A stretch of 64,000 nucleotides of DNA from JAJDXW01 sp965223775 (GCA_965223775.1 OZ245021.1:5146001-5210000); one strand, 5' to 3'; positions 53,443-63,110 are shown, counted from the stretch's first letter. Notes: generated by a model not told the origin, from the sequence alone. A program made the numbers and translations.

Positions 53443-55257
53443 ATGTTTCCAAATCTGCACGAACACGGTGGAAGAGTCTTGTCTGACCTGAGACCCGGCG
53501 ATGGCGCGTACCAATTAGTCCATCTCTTCAGGTATTTCTTCTCCGCCTATCCTGTTCGCAGCATGGCGATGCTGCTGGCGATCACGGCGGCCGCCCTGTC
53601 GGAAGGAGTCGGCATCGCGGCGCTGCTTCCGCTGATCGGCCTTGTGATTGACGTGGAGGGCGGGGGTGCCCTCACGGATTACGTGGTACGCGGCTTCGCG
53701 CTCTTCGGGCTCGATCCCGCGTTGGGCGGGCTGACCCTCTTCATCATCGTCGCGATCGGCCTCAAATCGCTGCTGTTGCTGCTGGCCATGAGCCAGGTCG
53801 GTTACTCGGCGGCCCATGCCGCGATGCATCTGCGGCTGACGGCCGTGCAATCGCTCCTTGATGCGCGCTGGCGACACTTCGTGGACCAGCGCGCCGGCGA
53901 CCTCGCGAGCGCGGTCAGCATCGAGCCGGAACGCGCGGCCACCGCCTATGTCGATGTATGCCGCATGCTGGCCACCTCCATTCAGCTCCTGATCTACGCG
54001 GCGCTCTCCGTCGCGATCTCCTGGCGGATCTCGGTCTCCGCGCTCGTCGTCGGCGCCCTCGCCATCGTCGCGCTGGGCCGACTCATATCCTGGAGCCGCC
54101 GCGCCGGGCAGGGGCAGACGAATCTTCAGAAAGCGTTCATGACGCGCTTCCTGCAAGGGCTGGACGGCATGAAGCCGATGAAGGCCATGGCCCAAGAGGG
54201 CAGCATGAAGCCGCTGATGGAGGCGGACATCCGTGGCCTCAACCGGGTCAAGCGCACGATGGTCATCAGCCGGGCGGGATTAGTCGAGGCCAACGAATTC
54301 ATCCGCGGCTTTGCGGTGGTCGGCGGGCTGTACGTCTTCGTGATGATATGGGCCGAGCCCCCCGACGGCCTTCTGGTCCTTGCGGTTCTCTGTATCCGCA
54401 TCTTGCAGAAGGTTGGTCACCTGCAAGGCGAGTACCAGAGCGCGGCGACCAACCAGCCGGCTTTCGCCTTCCTGCGGTCGACGATCGCAGCAGCGGAAAG
54501 GGCGCGGGAACCCGGTCTGGGAAGCAAGGCGCCGCGGCTCGCCGAGGCAATCTCGCTCCAGGACGTATCCTTCTCCTACGGCCGCGGGAACGTCCTCGAT
54601 TGCGTCTCGATGTCGCTGCCCGCCGGGGCGTTCGTTGCGATCGTCGGATCCTCCGGCGTCGGAAAGACGACCGTTGCCGACCTGATCATCGGTCTGATCC
54701 GGCCGCTGCGCGGCGAGGTATGGATCGACGACCTGCCCATGCACGAAATCGACATTCGGGCGTGGCGCAACATGATCGGATACGTTCCCCAGGAGACCTT
54801 CCTCTTCCACGACACGGTGGTAGCCAACGTCACGCTCGGCGACCCCGCGATATCCCGCGCCGAAGTGGAGACCGCGCTTCGCCGCGCCGAGGCATGGAGG
54901 TTCGTTGCGGCGCTGCCGGAGGGCATGGACTCGATGGTCAGCGAGCGGGGCGCGCGGCTCTCCGGCGGCCAACGCCAACGCATCGCCATCGCACGCGCAT
55001 TGATCCGCGACCCCGCGCTCCTCATCCTCGACGAAGCCACCACGGCGCTCGACCCGGACACGGAAGAAAGCATCATCGCAACGGTCCGGCGCCTGGCCGG
55101 CAAGGTCACGGTGCTCGCGATCTCGCACCAGCCGGCAATGAAGGATGCGGCACACTTGGTGTACAGCCTGAGCGGTGGCGCCGCAACCCTGGAAACGGAT
55201 GAACTTCGAATGCCGGACCGAGGCCCGCAGCCGTTGGCCGCCGGACAGCATGACTGA
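53443..55257 (+). CDS. ABC exporter with fused membrane and ATPase domains (MsbA-like)
   Basis: 604 residues. Membrane domain with about six segments (residues 20-310), then the nucleotide-binding domain: Walker A FVAIVGSSGVGKTTVADLII, Q-loop IGYVPQETFLFH, signature LSGGQRQRIAIARALIRDP, and Walker B ALLILDEATTALDPDTEES. It heads the glycan cluster, so lipid-linked glycan or LPS export is likely. It has no N-terminal peptidase domain, so is not a peptide exporter. The start at 53443 is tentative; the membrane part begins near LVHLFRYFFSAYPVRSM. Confidence 0.9.
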   Translation: MFPNLHEHGGRVLSDLRPGDGAYQLVHLFRYFFSAYPVRSMAMLLAITAAALSEGVGIAALLPLIGLVIDVEGGGALTDYVVRGFALFGLDPALGGLTLFIIVAIGLKSLLLLLAMSQVGYSAAHAAMHLRLTAVQSLLDARWRHFVDQRAGDLASAVSIEPERAATAYVDVCRMLATSIQLLIYAALSVAISWRISVSALVVGALAIVALGRLISWSRRAGQGQTNLQKAFMTRFLQGLDGMKPMKAMAQEGSMKPLMEADIRGLNRVKRTMVISRAGLVEANEFIRGFAVVGGLYVFVMIWAEPPDGLLVLAVLCIRILQKVGHLQGEYQSAATNQPAFAFLRSTIAAAERAREPGLGSKAPRLAEAISLQDVSFSYGRGNVLDCVSMSLPAGAFVAIVGSSGVGKTTVADLIIGLIRPLRGEVWIDDLPMHEIDIRAWRNMIGYVPQETFLFHDTVVANVTLGDPAISRAEVETALRRAEAWRFVAALPEGMDSMVSERGARLSGGQRQRIAIARALIRDPALLILDEATTALDPDTEESIIATVRRLAGKVTVLAISHQPAMKDAAHLVYSLSGGAATLETDELRMPDRGPQPLAAGQHD

Positions 55258-55656
55258 GGCATTGGCTGTCGTGAAGGCGGTCGGCTGTGCTGCCACCCGG
55301 CTTTCCCATCGAGCTTTGCCAAGTCTCGTTGCGTGCCGGTGACCCGGATGTCTGCAGTGACCCTTTCCACGCACATGAACCCTGGTGTGCGGGCGAACGA
55401 TGCACGGCATCGTGGGGTTGGGGCGTGGACTGAAGGTGGGATTGGCGGCGGCAATCGACATGAGCTTCCATACGCACGATCGAGACAACCAGATGGGTCG
55501 GGCAGGTGAGGCTTTGCGAACGTCGTCGGACGCGAACGCGGCAACAGTCTTCGTACTCGTACTGAAAGACATCGTGCAAATGACGAAGGCAGGAATCGAT
55601 CGCACAACGGCCTCGGGCAAACCACCCCATCGGCAAGCCCGCCAGACCATGGGTAG
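55258..55656. other. Gap between exporter and first glycosyltransferase
   Basis: 399 bp. Minus-strand frames are open here but lack family features. GC falls toward the right. A promoter for the glycosyltransferase genes may lie here, but no clear boxes are seen. Confidence 0.35.
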
Positions 55657-56730
55657 ATGCAGAGCATGACGATTCTTGTGGTCATTTCCTCGCTTAGCGA
55701 AGGAGGTGCCGAACGCGTCGTTTCACTGCTTACCAACGAATGGGCCAAGCAGCATCATGTCCTGCTCGCCCTTTTCGACTCGTCGCGTCGGGACTACCCA
55801 AACGGTGGACGCATACTCGATTTAAGGGTGCCACCATCAACTACGTTTGCCAAGAAGATACTCAACGTTGGACTACGCGTAAAGCGGTTGCTGGACATTG
55901 TAAGAAGCGAACGCCCAGACCGCATCTACGCGTTTATGGAAAGCGCGAACTTCGCGACCATTGTCGCCGCCGCACTGTCCAATCATCTGGATCGGCTTTG
56001 GGTCAGCGTGCGAATTAATCCAGCATGCAAGTCGCCTCTTTTTCGTACCTTGATTTCAATTCTATACCGTCTCCCCAAACGCGTAGTGGCAAATTCCGAA
56101 GGAGTGAAGCAGGCACTTGAAACTATGGGTATACCAGGCGACCGCATTTCAGTCATTTACAATCCAGTCAATTTGCGACGGAGGCAGGCCAATGCACCGG
56201 ATTCCAAGCCGCCTCTGGATCACCGATTCATCCTTGCGGCCGGAAGACTCGTCAACCAAAAGGGTTTCGACCGTCTGTTGACCGCGTTCCAACACATCGA
56301 AAATTCGGACCTGCACTTGGCCATTCTCGGCAAGGGCCCTGAAAGGGAGCCTCTCATCCAACAGGCATGCAAGCTCGGTATCAGAGACCGCGTCCATTTT
56401 CCCGGCCGGGTCTCTGACGTCGATATCTGGTATCGGACCGCCGAATGCTTCGTTCTTAGCTCTCGCTACGAGGGACTTCCCAACGTCCTGATCGAGGCAA
56501 TGGATAATCGGTGTCCGGTCGTCAGCTTCGACTGTCCATACGGCCCATCCGAGCTCATCAAAGATGGTGAAAACGGACTTCTCGTTCCGGACGGAAATAT
56601 GGAAGCGCTTGCGGCTGCGATTTCGCGGGTCCTTGCCGACGAAGGCTTTCGCCTCGCCCTCGCAACGAAGGGAATGGAAACGGTAACCAGGTTCAACGTC
56701 GAAGAGATTGCTTCTCACTGGCTTGCATAG
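55657..56730 (+). CDS. Glycosyltransferase family 4 protein
   Basis: 357 residues. GT-B fold: SLSEGGAERVVSLLTNEWAK at the N-terminus, VGLRVKRLLDIVRSERPD, then the C-terminal nucleotide-sugar site: AAGRLVNQKGFDRLLTAFQH, LHLAILGKGPEREPLIQQA, FVLSSRYEGLPNVLIEAMDN (E-x7-E motif). It transfers a sugar from a nucleotide donor to a lipid-linked glycan on the inner face of the membrane. GC is lower than in the core, suggesting transfer from elsewhere. First gene of a four-gene run. Confidence 0.92.
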   Translation: MQSMTILVVISSLSEGGAERVVSLLTNEWAKQHHVLLALFDSSRRDYPNGGRILDLRVPPSTTFAKKILNVGLRVKRLLDIVRSERPDRIYAFMESANFATIVAAALSNHLDRLWVSVRINPACKSPLFRTLISILYRLPKRVVANSEGVKQALETMGIPGDRISVIYNPVNLRRRQANAPDSKPPLDHRFILAAGRLVNQKGFDRLLTAFQHIENSDLHLAILGKGPEREPLIQQACKLGIRDRVHFPGRVSDVDIWYRTAECFVLSSRYEGLPNVLIEAMDNRCPVVSFDCPYGPSELIKDGENGLLVPDGNMEALAAAISRVLADEGFRLALATKGMETVTRFNVEEIASHWLA

Positions 56731-56785
56731 CAACACAAATTTGGTATCCCACAAGAAAAGGGACAGGGACTGAGAAGACGAGCAT

Positions 56786-57724
56786 ATGAGCCCGCTGCAT
56801 CGATTGCAGGTGACTATAGGGATGGCCTTTACTTTGGCCAAGCGGTGCTTGCCGACGGGACCGCTTTGGGACCACGGTCTGAGTTTCCTATCTGCTTGGA
56901 ACAGATTGGGCTACATGCCGCGTATTCGCACTCCACGGTCTTTCAACGAACATATTCTGGAACAACGGCGACGTTTTACAAAGAATCTGGACCTGGCATG
57001 CAAAATCACCGACAAATTTGAACTCAAAGATTGGCTTCGGAGCCTAGGGTACCACGATTTGACCATTCCAACATTGGGCATTTACACCGATGTACGGGAA
57101 CTGGACCGCCGTCTGCTCGAAAAGAACACCATATTGAAACCTACCCATCTTAGTGGGCCGGTTATTCCGATCTACATGCCAAGAAGCCTTTCGGAACACG
57201 AGCTTGCAATGGCAATGAGGTGGTTGAACAGAGACTACTACAAGCGAAGCCGAGAAATCACCTACAGGGGTCTCAGAAAGAGGATAATGCATGAAGAGCT
57301 CCTACTCGACGACGATGGAAACATCCCGATGGACTACAAGTTCTTTTGTTTTCGGGGACAGCCTTTCCTGATTCAAGTGGATCTGGGCAGATTCGTCGAT
57401 CATACGCGGCAACTTTATTCGACAACCTGGGATCTTCACGATTTTGGTCTGAAATTTCCGCGAAATCCCGAGCCGCTTGCAAGACCGCACCAGTTGGAAC
57501 GTGCATTGAGCATCGCATCCGATTTATCGTGCAATTTCGCCTTTTGTCGTGTTGATTTTTTTTTCCTGGGAAATGATGAAATGCGAGTTGGCGAAATTAC
57601 CTTCTTTCCTGGTTCAGGGGGAGAAAAATTTACTCCATCCGAGGCGGACTTCAGGATGGGCGAGAAGATGCGAAGACTCGCATGTCAACCGGAACAACAG
57701 GTCAGGAAGCTGAGAAACGGATAG
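56786..57724 (+). CDS. TupA-like ATP-grasp protein
   Basis: 312 residues. Features: RTPRSFNEHILEQRRRFTKN, KITDKFELKDWLRSLGYHDL, the ATP-grasp part ILKPTHLSGPVIPIYMPRSL and MDYKFFCFRGQPFLIQVDLG, and FAFCRVDFFFLGNDEMRVGE with ITFFPGSGGEKFTPSE, matching TupA-like proteins of polysaccharide clusters. These are thought to add amino acids or peptides to glycans (teichuronopeptide type). It lies between two GT4 genes and has low GC. The ligase substrate is unknown. Confidence 0.8.
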   Translation: MSPLHRLQVTIGMAFTLAKRCLPTGPLWDHGLSFLSAWNRLGYMPRIRTPRSFNEHILEQRRRFTKNLDLACKITDKFELKDWLRSLGYHDLTIPTLGIYTDVRELDRRLLEKNTILKPTHLSGPVIPIYMPRSLSEHELAMAMRWLNRDYYKRSREITYRGLRKRIMHEELLLDDDGNIPMDYKFFCFRGQPFLIQVDLGRFVDHTRQLYSTTWDLHDFGLKFPRNPEPLARPHQLERALSIASDLSCNFAFCRVDFFFLGNDEMRVGEITFFPGSGGEKFTPSEADFRMGEKMRRLACQPEQQVRKLRNG

Positions 57725-57838
57725 CAGAAGTCCAGTAGTTCGCCTGATTGGGGACAGTCTGCTAGGATCCCCTCGGTTGGGACGGGACACGGGACCAATG
57801 CGAAAACCGGAAAATCTCTCTACATGGGAATTTCGTAG

Positions 57839-58978
57839 TTGCCCTCCAAGGTGATGTTCGTCATCAGCGGCCTTGAGAAAGGTGGCGCGGAGAAGCAACT
57901 TGTTGTGCTTGCGAGCGAATTGGTCCGCAGGGGGTGGCAGGTTGCCGTTCTTTCCTATCTGGCATTTTCTCCGACCTCGTATGCCTCTGAGCTTCGGACT
58001 GCGGGCGTAACGACGCTTACGCTAGACGCTCGTACCGGAAGTCGAAGATATCTTAGTACAATCGGAGCGGTCCTGGCGATCCGGCGTTTTCGTCCTGACA
58101 TACTGGTCGGGTTCATGTTTCATGGGATCATGACCGCGCGGTTCGCCGCGCGAATCTGTGGAGTGCCGGCAAACGTGTCTGCACTCCGCAACCAACGCGA
58201 TCGGCGCTTCCGGGAATGGTTCTTGGGTGCAACCGACCGTCTTGCCAACGCGGTTACCATCATGTCCCCCAGGTTGGCAGCGGACCTCGTTGATCGGAGA
58301 GTTGTCCGGGCTTTCGATACCTGTGTAATTCCTAACGCGGTTGATCCCTCGCATTTCGAGATTGACCCGTCTCGCGCCCGTGGACATCTTGAAGTGGCGA
58401 AAAACGATTTTCTATGGTTGGCGGCAGGTCGGCTCACACGCCAGAAGGACTACCCCACTCTCTTGCGTGCATTTTCGTCGCTGTCGCAACGCCGCCCCGA
58501 TGCATGTCTGATTATCGCGGGCGACGGCCCCCTGCGGAACGAGCTGAGTTCACTGATCCAGAGAATGGATCTGGATACTCGGGTACAGCTCCTCGGGCTG
58601 CGACAGGACATGCCGACGCTGTATGCGGCAAGCGACGCGCTTGTGTTGTCTTCCGCATGGGAAGGCATGCCGGGGGTGGTACTGGAAGCAATGGCGTCCA
58701 GGCTTCCCGTAGTGGCGACATCCGTCGGTGCGGTTCCGGAAATGGTCGAGAACGGCACACATGGATTCGTCGTTTCACCGAAGGACCACACCCTGCTTGC
58801 CGATGCCATGCAACGGGTGATGGATCTCCCGGAGGAGTCCCGACGTGAGATTGGAGAAAGAGCACGCTCCAGGATCCACCGGGAATTCCTGCCCGAGCGG
58901 GCAGTCGACATGTGGGAGGAGCTGTTCGACAGGCTGTTGCACGACAAACGCGGCAACTCAGACGATGCTCCTGGTTGA
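57839..58978 (+). CDS. Glycosyltransferase family 4 protein
   Basis: 379 residues from a TTG at 57839; GTG 57851 and ATG 57854 are alternatives. SKVMFVISGLEKGGAEKQLV is the acceptor-site loop. The donor site has AAGRLTRQKDYPTLLRAFSS, IIAGDGPLRNELSSLIQRMD and VLSSAWEGMPGVVLEAMASR. Donor and acceptor are unknown. Low GC at its start and near-normal GC at its end, so it may be a transition point of the transferred block. Confidence 0.9.
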   Translation: MPSKVMFVISGLEKGGAEKQLVVLASELVRRGWQVAVLSYLAFSPTSYASELRTAGVTTLTLDARTGSRRYLSTIGAVLAIRRFRPDILVGFMFHGIMTARFAARICGVPANVSALRNQRDRRFREWFLGATDRLANAVTIMSPRLAADLVDRRVVRAFDTCVIPNAVDPSHFEIDPSRARGHLEVAKNDFLWLAAGRLTRQKDYPTLLRAFSSLSQRRPDACLIIAGDGPLRNELSSLIQRMDLDTRVQLLGLRQDMPTLYAASDALVLSSAWEGMPGVVLEAMASRLPVVATSVGAVPEMVENGTHGFVVSPKDHTLLADAMQRVMDLPEESRREIGERARSRIHREFLPERAVDMWEELFDRLLHDKRGNSDDAPG

Positions 58979-59014
58979 GGAGCGGCCTTTTCCCGTTCCG
59001 TAGCGGTTGCCAGC

Positions 59015-60151
59015 ATGACTCACCGCGTGATGCTTGTCGTGACAGACGACTGGTACCTCTGGTCGCACCGGATCGGGCTTGCGGTGGCGGCCCGCGATGC
59101 GGGGTACGAGGTGACCGTCGTCACCCGTGTCCGCGAACACGGCGAGCGGATCCGGGCGCTCGGGCTCAACCTCGTCGATGTCGACTTCGCCCGCGGGCGT
59201 CTCTCTCCGTGGGCCAATCTGCGCACCGTCCACGCGCTCTGCGGCATCTACCGGCATCTGGAGCCGCATCTCGTCCATCACGTGGCGATCAAGCCGATTG
59301 TGCTCGGCTCCGTGGCCGCTGCCTGGGTTCGCGTGCCGGCGGTGGTCAACGCGCTCGCGGGACTGGGCACCGCGCTCACTTCGAGTCACGTGAAGGCGCG
59401 CCTGGCGAGGCCGGTTCTGCGGCCGGCGCTCGCATGGGCCATGCGCCGGCCGCGTTCCCACGCGGTCGTGCAGAATGCCGAGAACGCGAATTTCGTCGCA
59501 TCGCTTGGCGTGCGGCCGGAGCACATCTCGCTCGTGCGGGGGGCGGGAGTGGACGTGCGGACCTTCCGGCCGCAGCCGGAGCCGGACGGCCCGATCCGGG
59601 TGACGATGGTCTCCCGGCTGCTGCGGGACAAGGGCGTGCGCGAATTCGTCGAGGCCGCTTCACTGGTCCGCAAGGTGCGCGACGACATCGTGTTCACGCT
59701 GGTGGGTGCGCCGGACGAAGGGAACCCCACCTCGGTCCCGACTGAACAGGTGCGGTCCTGGGCGGCTGACGGCCGCCTTGAGTGGTGGGGACACCGCGAA
59801 GACGTGGCTGATGTCCTGGCGGGCTCGCACGTCGTGGTGTTGCCGACCTATTACGGCGAAGGAGTACCGAAGACGCTGCTTGAGGCCGCGGCCTGCGGGC
59901 GACCGATCGTCGCGACCGACGTTCCGGGGTGCCGGGAGGTGGTGCACCATGGCGGCAACGGGCTGCTGGTTCCCGCCCGGGACGCCCGCGCGCTCGCGGG
60001 TGCGGTCACGGCGCTCGCGGACGACCCGGCCCGCCGTGCCGCGATGGGAGCGAAGGGCCGGCGGCGGGCAGAGACGGGGTTCGCCGCCGAGCGTATCAAC
60101 GCGGAAACGCTCCAGGTCTACAAGCGGGCGCTCGCCGCCGCCGGAAAATGA
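59015..60151 (+). CDS. Glycosyltransferase family 4 protein (PglA/WbpX-like)
   Basis: 378 residues, with GC like the core. DDWYLWSHRIGLAVAARDAG at the start, LVHHVAIKPIVLGSVAAAW in the acceptor domain, and TMVSRLLRDKGVREFVEAAS then VVLPTYYGEGVPKTLLEAAA in the donor domain. The YYGEGVP motif is typical of PglA-like N-acetyl-hexosaminyl transferases. It ends the glycan gene run. 36 bp separate it from the preceding gene. Confidence 0.9.
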   Translation: MTHRVMLVVTDDWYLWSHRIGLAVAARDAGYEVTVVTRVREHGERIRALGLNLVDVDFARGRLSPWANLRTVHALCGIYRHLEPHLVHHVAIKPIVLGSVAAAWVRVPAVVNALAGLGTALTSSHVKARLARPVLRPALAWAMRRPRSHAVVQNAENANFVASLGVRPEHISLVRGAGVDVRTFRPQPEPDGPIRVTMVSRLLRDKGVREFVEAASLVRKVRDDIVFTLVGAPDEGNPTSVPTEQVRSWAADGRLEWWGHREDVADVLAGSHVVVLPTYYGEGVPKTLLEAAACGRPIVATDVPGCREVVHHGGNGLLVPARDARALAGAVTALADDPARRAAMGAKGRRRAETGFAAERINAETLQVYKRALAAAGK

Positions 60152-60266
60152 CTGCAGGACCCGGGAGAAGACCGCAACGCCGTGGGGCATTCCATACGCC
60201 ACCCCGGGGCATCGTCCCACAAGACGCGATCCGTTCACCCCGGTTCATTCGAGCCTGTCGCCCGCA

Positions 60267-60863
60267 GTGCCAAAGGCGAGGCAGCACTACAGTGCTTTCG
60301 TGCACGACCCCGCCTACAAGAACCTGTTCTCCCATCCACGAATGGTCGAGGATCTGCTGCGAGGATTCGTCGCCGCAGGCTGGAGCGACGCGCTCGACCT
60401 CTCGACGCTCCAGAAGCTGCCCGCGGAGTTCGTGAGCGACGACCCGCGCCAGCGCCGGGGCGACACCCTGTGGCGCGTTCGCTTCCGCGACGGCACATGG
60501 ATCTACCTGGTAGTGCTCCTCGAGTTCCAATCCACCGTGGACAAGTACATGGCCGTTCGCATGCTGGTCTACACCGGGCTGCTGTACCAGGATCTCATCC
60601 TCCGCGGGGGCCTGGGTCCGGGTCGCGAGCTGCCCCCGGTGCTGCCCCTCGTGCTGTACAACGGGCCCACTCGCTGGACGGCGGCAACGGACGTGGCCCG
60701 GCTGATTGCCCCGGTGAGCCAGACCCTCGAGCCCTACCAGCCCTCGCACCTGAGGAGGAGCTTTGTTAACGCGCGTCAATACCGCGGTTTGCTGACCGTT
60801 TTCAGCCAATTCCACCGAGGGCCTGATAGGTCAGACGAGAACATCACCGGTTCCTATTTCTAG
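60267..60863 (+). pseudogene. Rpn-family recombination-promoting nuclease, 3'-truncated
   Basis: About 198 residues from a GTG at 60267. QHYSAFVHDPAYKNLFSHPR and VEDLLRGFVAAGWSDALDLS begin the family; RFRDGTWIYLVVLLEFQSTV with DKYMAVRMLVYTGLLYQDLI is the PD-(D/E)xK core (E-F-Q and following Lys). Rpn (PDDEXK_2) proteins normally run to about 300 residues; here family sequence stops near LLTVFSQFHRG and the frame ends in the lipase gene. The truncation coincides with a drop in GC. Confidence 0.75.
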
Positions 60864-61866
60864 CGTAAGCCCGAAGTTTCTTGCGATATATTGCAATAGA
60901 GTGGTCCTGGGCCGCTGCCCTACCGAAAGTTTGTACCCAACGACCGACCAATCTCGATACCCGGGAAGGGAAAGACAGATTCGGGATTATCTCAAGTTTG
61001 GGATAATCGTCGTTGCCCGAAGGTACATGTGTGAGATATCGCATGTCGCCATAGTGGATGTAACCCCGGAATGAACGTAGGAAGTTTACAAGCCAATCGA
61101 GCGGCAGCGGGATCCAGCGACTTAGAGCTAACAGCAAATTGATCAGAAATGCCGGAGGCAACCTGGGAACGATATCGGCTGAGTTAGTGACCCGGTAGAT
61201 TGGGGTCTTTATCTTCTTGCTAAACTCAAGATTGCCGACTCTCGGGCTACCGAACGTATAACAAGCACCCAGACTGTCGTTTGCCAGGTACCGGGTCGCG
61301 ATAATAGCTAGTGCGCCACCGAGAGAATGACCCGTGAGATAGATTGGAATGTCTGGATGTTTTGCCAAATCGCACGAAATACTCTGATGTACGGCTTCAA
61401 AGGCGTTCTTGAATCCTTTATGAACTTTTTCGGCGCCGGCGGCGGAAATGAGATTGGCGCGCAGGTCAGCCTTGATATCCACAGACGTCATCTCAGTGCC
61501 GCGAAAGGCGAGAACAAGCATGGGGTTCGAGGGGTCGGGGCATTTTGCGAGAAATGCCTGGGTACCCTTGTGGTTATACGTACTGATCAATTCGAATTTC
61601 GCCAACCCCAATGTTTCCCCAAGCTTGTCGATATCTCCGCTCGTCTCGTTGTAAACGTTCTGGAGGAATGTCCGTAGCTTTGTCTGGATCTGTGTCACAT
61701 CCCCCAATTTGGCGAGTGTAACCGCCAGATCCTCGAAGTCGTCACCTTCGAATTTGAAATAGGCAAGCTCGGACATGGCCGCCATGAGCCATGATGTGCG
61801 ATCGCTGTATGCCGCGCGACGAATCGGTGGCGTAAGCAATTCAGGTGCATCGAACAAATATTTCAC
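60844..61866 (-). CDS. Class 3 lipase family protein
   Basis: 340 residues from a GTG at 61866. Catalytic Ser lies in YLTGHSLGGALAIIATRYL; the upstream FRGTEMTSVDIKADLRANLI fits the oxyanion loop; Asp may be that of VTNSADIVPRLPP; and His in GYIHYGDMRYLTH. No clear signal peptide, so it may be cytoplasmic or secreted by another route. GC is notably low against the surroundings, marking it as foreign. It ends inside the truncated Rpn gene, so it is probably what cut it. Confidence 0.88.
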   Translation of the reverse strand: MKYLFDAPELLTPPIRRAAYSDRTSWLMAAMSELAYFKFEGDDFEDLAVTLAKLGDVTQIQTKLRTFLQNVYNETSGDIDKLGETLGLAKFELISTYNHKGTQAFLAKCPDPSNPMLVLAFRGTEMTSVDIKADLRANLISAAGAEKVHKGFKNAFEAVHQSISCDLAKHPDIPIYLTGHSLGGALAIIATRYLANDSLGACYTFGSPRVGNLEFSKKIKTPIYRVTNSADIVPRLPPAFLINLLLALSRWIPLPLDWLVNFLRSFRGYIHYGDMRYLTHVPSGNDDYPKLEIIPNLSFPSRVSRLVGRWVQTFGRAAAQDHSIAIYRKKLRAYARNRNR

Positions 61867-61959
61867 TGAGGTGTCTCATTGCCCGGATAGATAATTACTG
61901 TGGAAATCATTCTAGCAAAATTTGAAGAAGAAAGATCAGTTAGACCGCGGTGCAACCAT

Positions 61960-62244
61960 GTCCGCCGCGGGCTCCGCCATCGGCCAGCCGCCGGCAACGC
62001 CGGCTATGGTCCGATGTGGCATTTGGCGAGACCGGCAACGACCGGATTCTACGGCGCGACCGACGCCAGCGGCATCTCGTCGATCCGGCTCAGCAATTCG
62101 GGAGGGGTGGATGGAACTCGACCACGTCCGTTCGGCCGCCAAGGGGACAAACTGCCGGCGCCCGAACCGGGTGTGCTGCTGCTGCTGTTGGCGGGCGGGC
62201 CCGGCCTCGCCCGGCGGCGGCGGGACATCGCCCAGGAGCGCTAA
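61960..62244 (+). pseudogene. PEP-CTERM protein, C-terminal remnant
   Basis: The frame reads TGFYGATDASGISSIRLSNS and ends LPAPEPGVLLLLLAGGPGLA then RRRRDIAQER. The last part is the PEP-CTERM signal: Pro-Glu-Pro, a hydrophobic helix and an Arg cluster, recognised by exosortase. Between them an MELDHV-type stretch is in another frame, implying two compensating frameshifts. The exported domain and signal peptide are missing. The stop (TAA) overlaps the convergent neighbour's TAG. Confidence 0.65.
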
Positions 62245-62651
62245 CCGACCAGGGTCGGGCGAAACTGGGCGAGCTTCTCGGCCGCCTTGGCGATACCGTC
62301 GGCGACCTTGGCCGCGGCCTCGGCGTGGTCGACGAGATCCTGAAGCCGGGCGAGGTCGTCGTCGATCTGCTGGTTGACCGAATTGATCGCGTGCAGCAGG
62401 TCGTCCAGATCCTCGGCATTCTCCAGTGCGTCAATGGTCGACAGCGCCAGGGCCTCCAGCGACTCGGCAAGCTCGAACTGGGCTGCCGCGATCTCCTTGC
62501 GCCGGGCGATCTCTTCGGGCGTCAGCGGGCGGCCTGCGTGAAATGCCGCGCGCCGGATCGCCGTACGTTCCGCCGCAAGCGCTTGGTCGAGCGCCGAGAT
62601 TTCCGCCCGGCCGGCGTCGAACGCCGCGCGCACTTCCTCAATTGTTGCCAT
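62241..62651 (-). CDS. Predicted coiled-coil protein, unknown function
   Basis: 136 residues. Highly Ala/Leu/Glu/Asp rich with heptad-like spacing (EEVRAAFDAGRAEISALDQA, LAAERTAIRRAAFHAGRPLT). It starts inside the end of the preceding minus-strand frame (14-bp overlap), suggesting an operon. No family is recognised; phage structural or chaperone-type small coiled-coil proteins would look like this. Confidence 0.5.
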   Translation of the reverse strand: MATIEEVRAAFDAGRAEISALDQALAAERTAIRRAAFHAGRPLTPEEIARRKEIAAAQFELAESLEALALSTIDALENAEDLDDLLHAINSVNQQIDDDLARLQDLVDHAEAAAKVADGIAKAAEKLAQFRPTLVG

Positions 62652-63110
62652 CTGCCGTCTCTCTGCGTTTCTCGGTCACTTCGGTGAAGCCGTCGACGAC
62701 CGCCTTGAGCGCCTTGGCCCGCTCGCGCAGATCGGCGATGGCAGCGAACGCGTCGGCCAGCGTTACACCGCCCTCGCAGTTGAGCTGTTTCGTCAGCTTG
62801 GCGTGCGCCACGGCGAACGCTTCAAGCGGCGTCGCCATGCTCGCCTTGAGCGAAACGTCGTAGGCGGCCGCTGCCGCAACGTAATCGTCGACGATTGCCG
62901 GTCTCAGTTTCCCGTCGTCGGCGGCGGCGTCGAATCGTTTCTGAACGGCGAGGAACGCCTTGAGCGCATCGGCCGTCTCCAGCGCCGTAACTCACTGGGT
63001 CCCAGACATTCTCGGCCAACTGCAGGTGACTGAGCACCGAGCCGTCGGCGCGGGTGCCGGGGCGCTGTTGCGGCACGAAGCACTCGCCAAGGAATGGACC
63101 GCCGCCGGTA
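62638..63110 (-). pseudogene. Unrecognised gene with 4-base frameshift
   Basis: Two minus-strand frames belong together. Upstream, GECFVPQQRPGTRADGSVLS leads to LQLAENVWDPV; after four extra bases near 62985-62992, the frame ALETADALKAFLAVQKRFDA runs through SMATPLEAFAVAHAKLTKQL to 62638. Alternatively, a short gene could start at the ATG at 62838 (66 residues). The start of the upstream part is unclear. No family is recognised. Confidence 0.45.
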
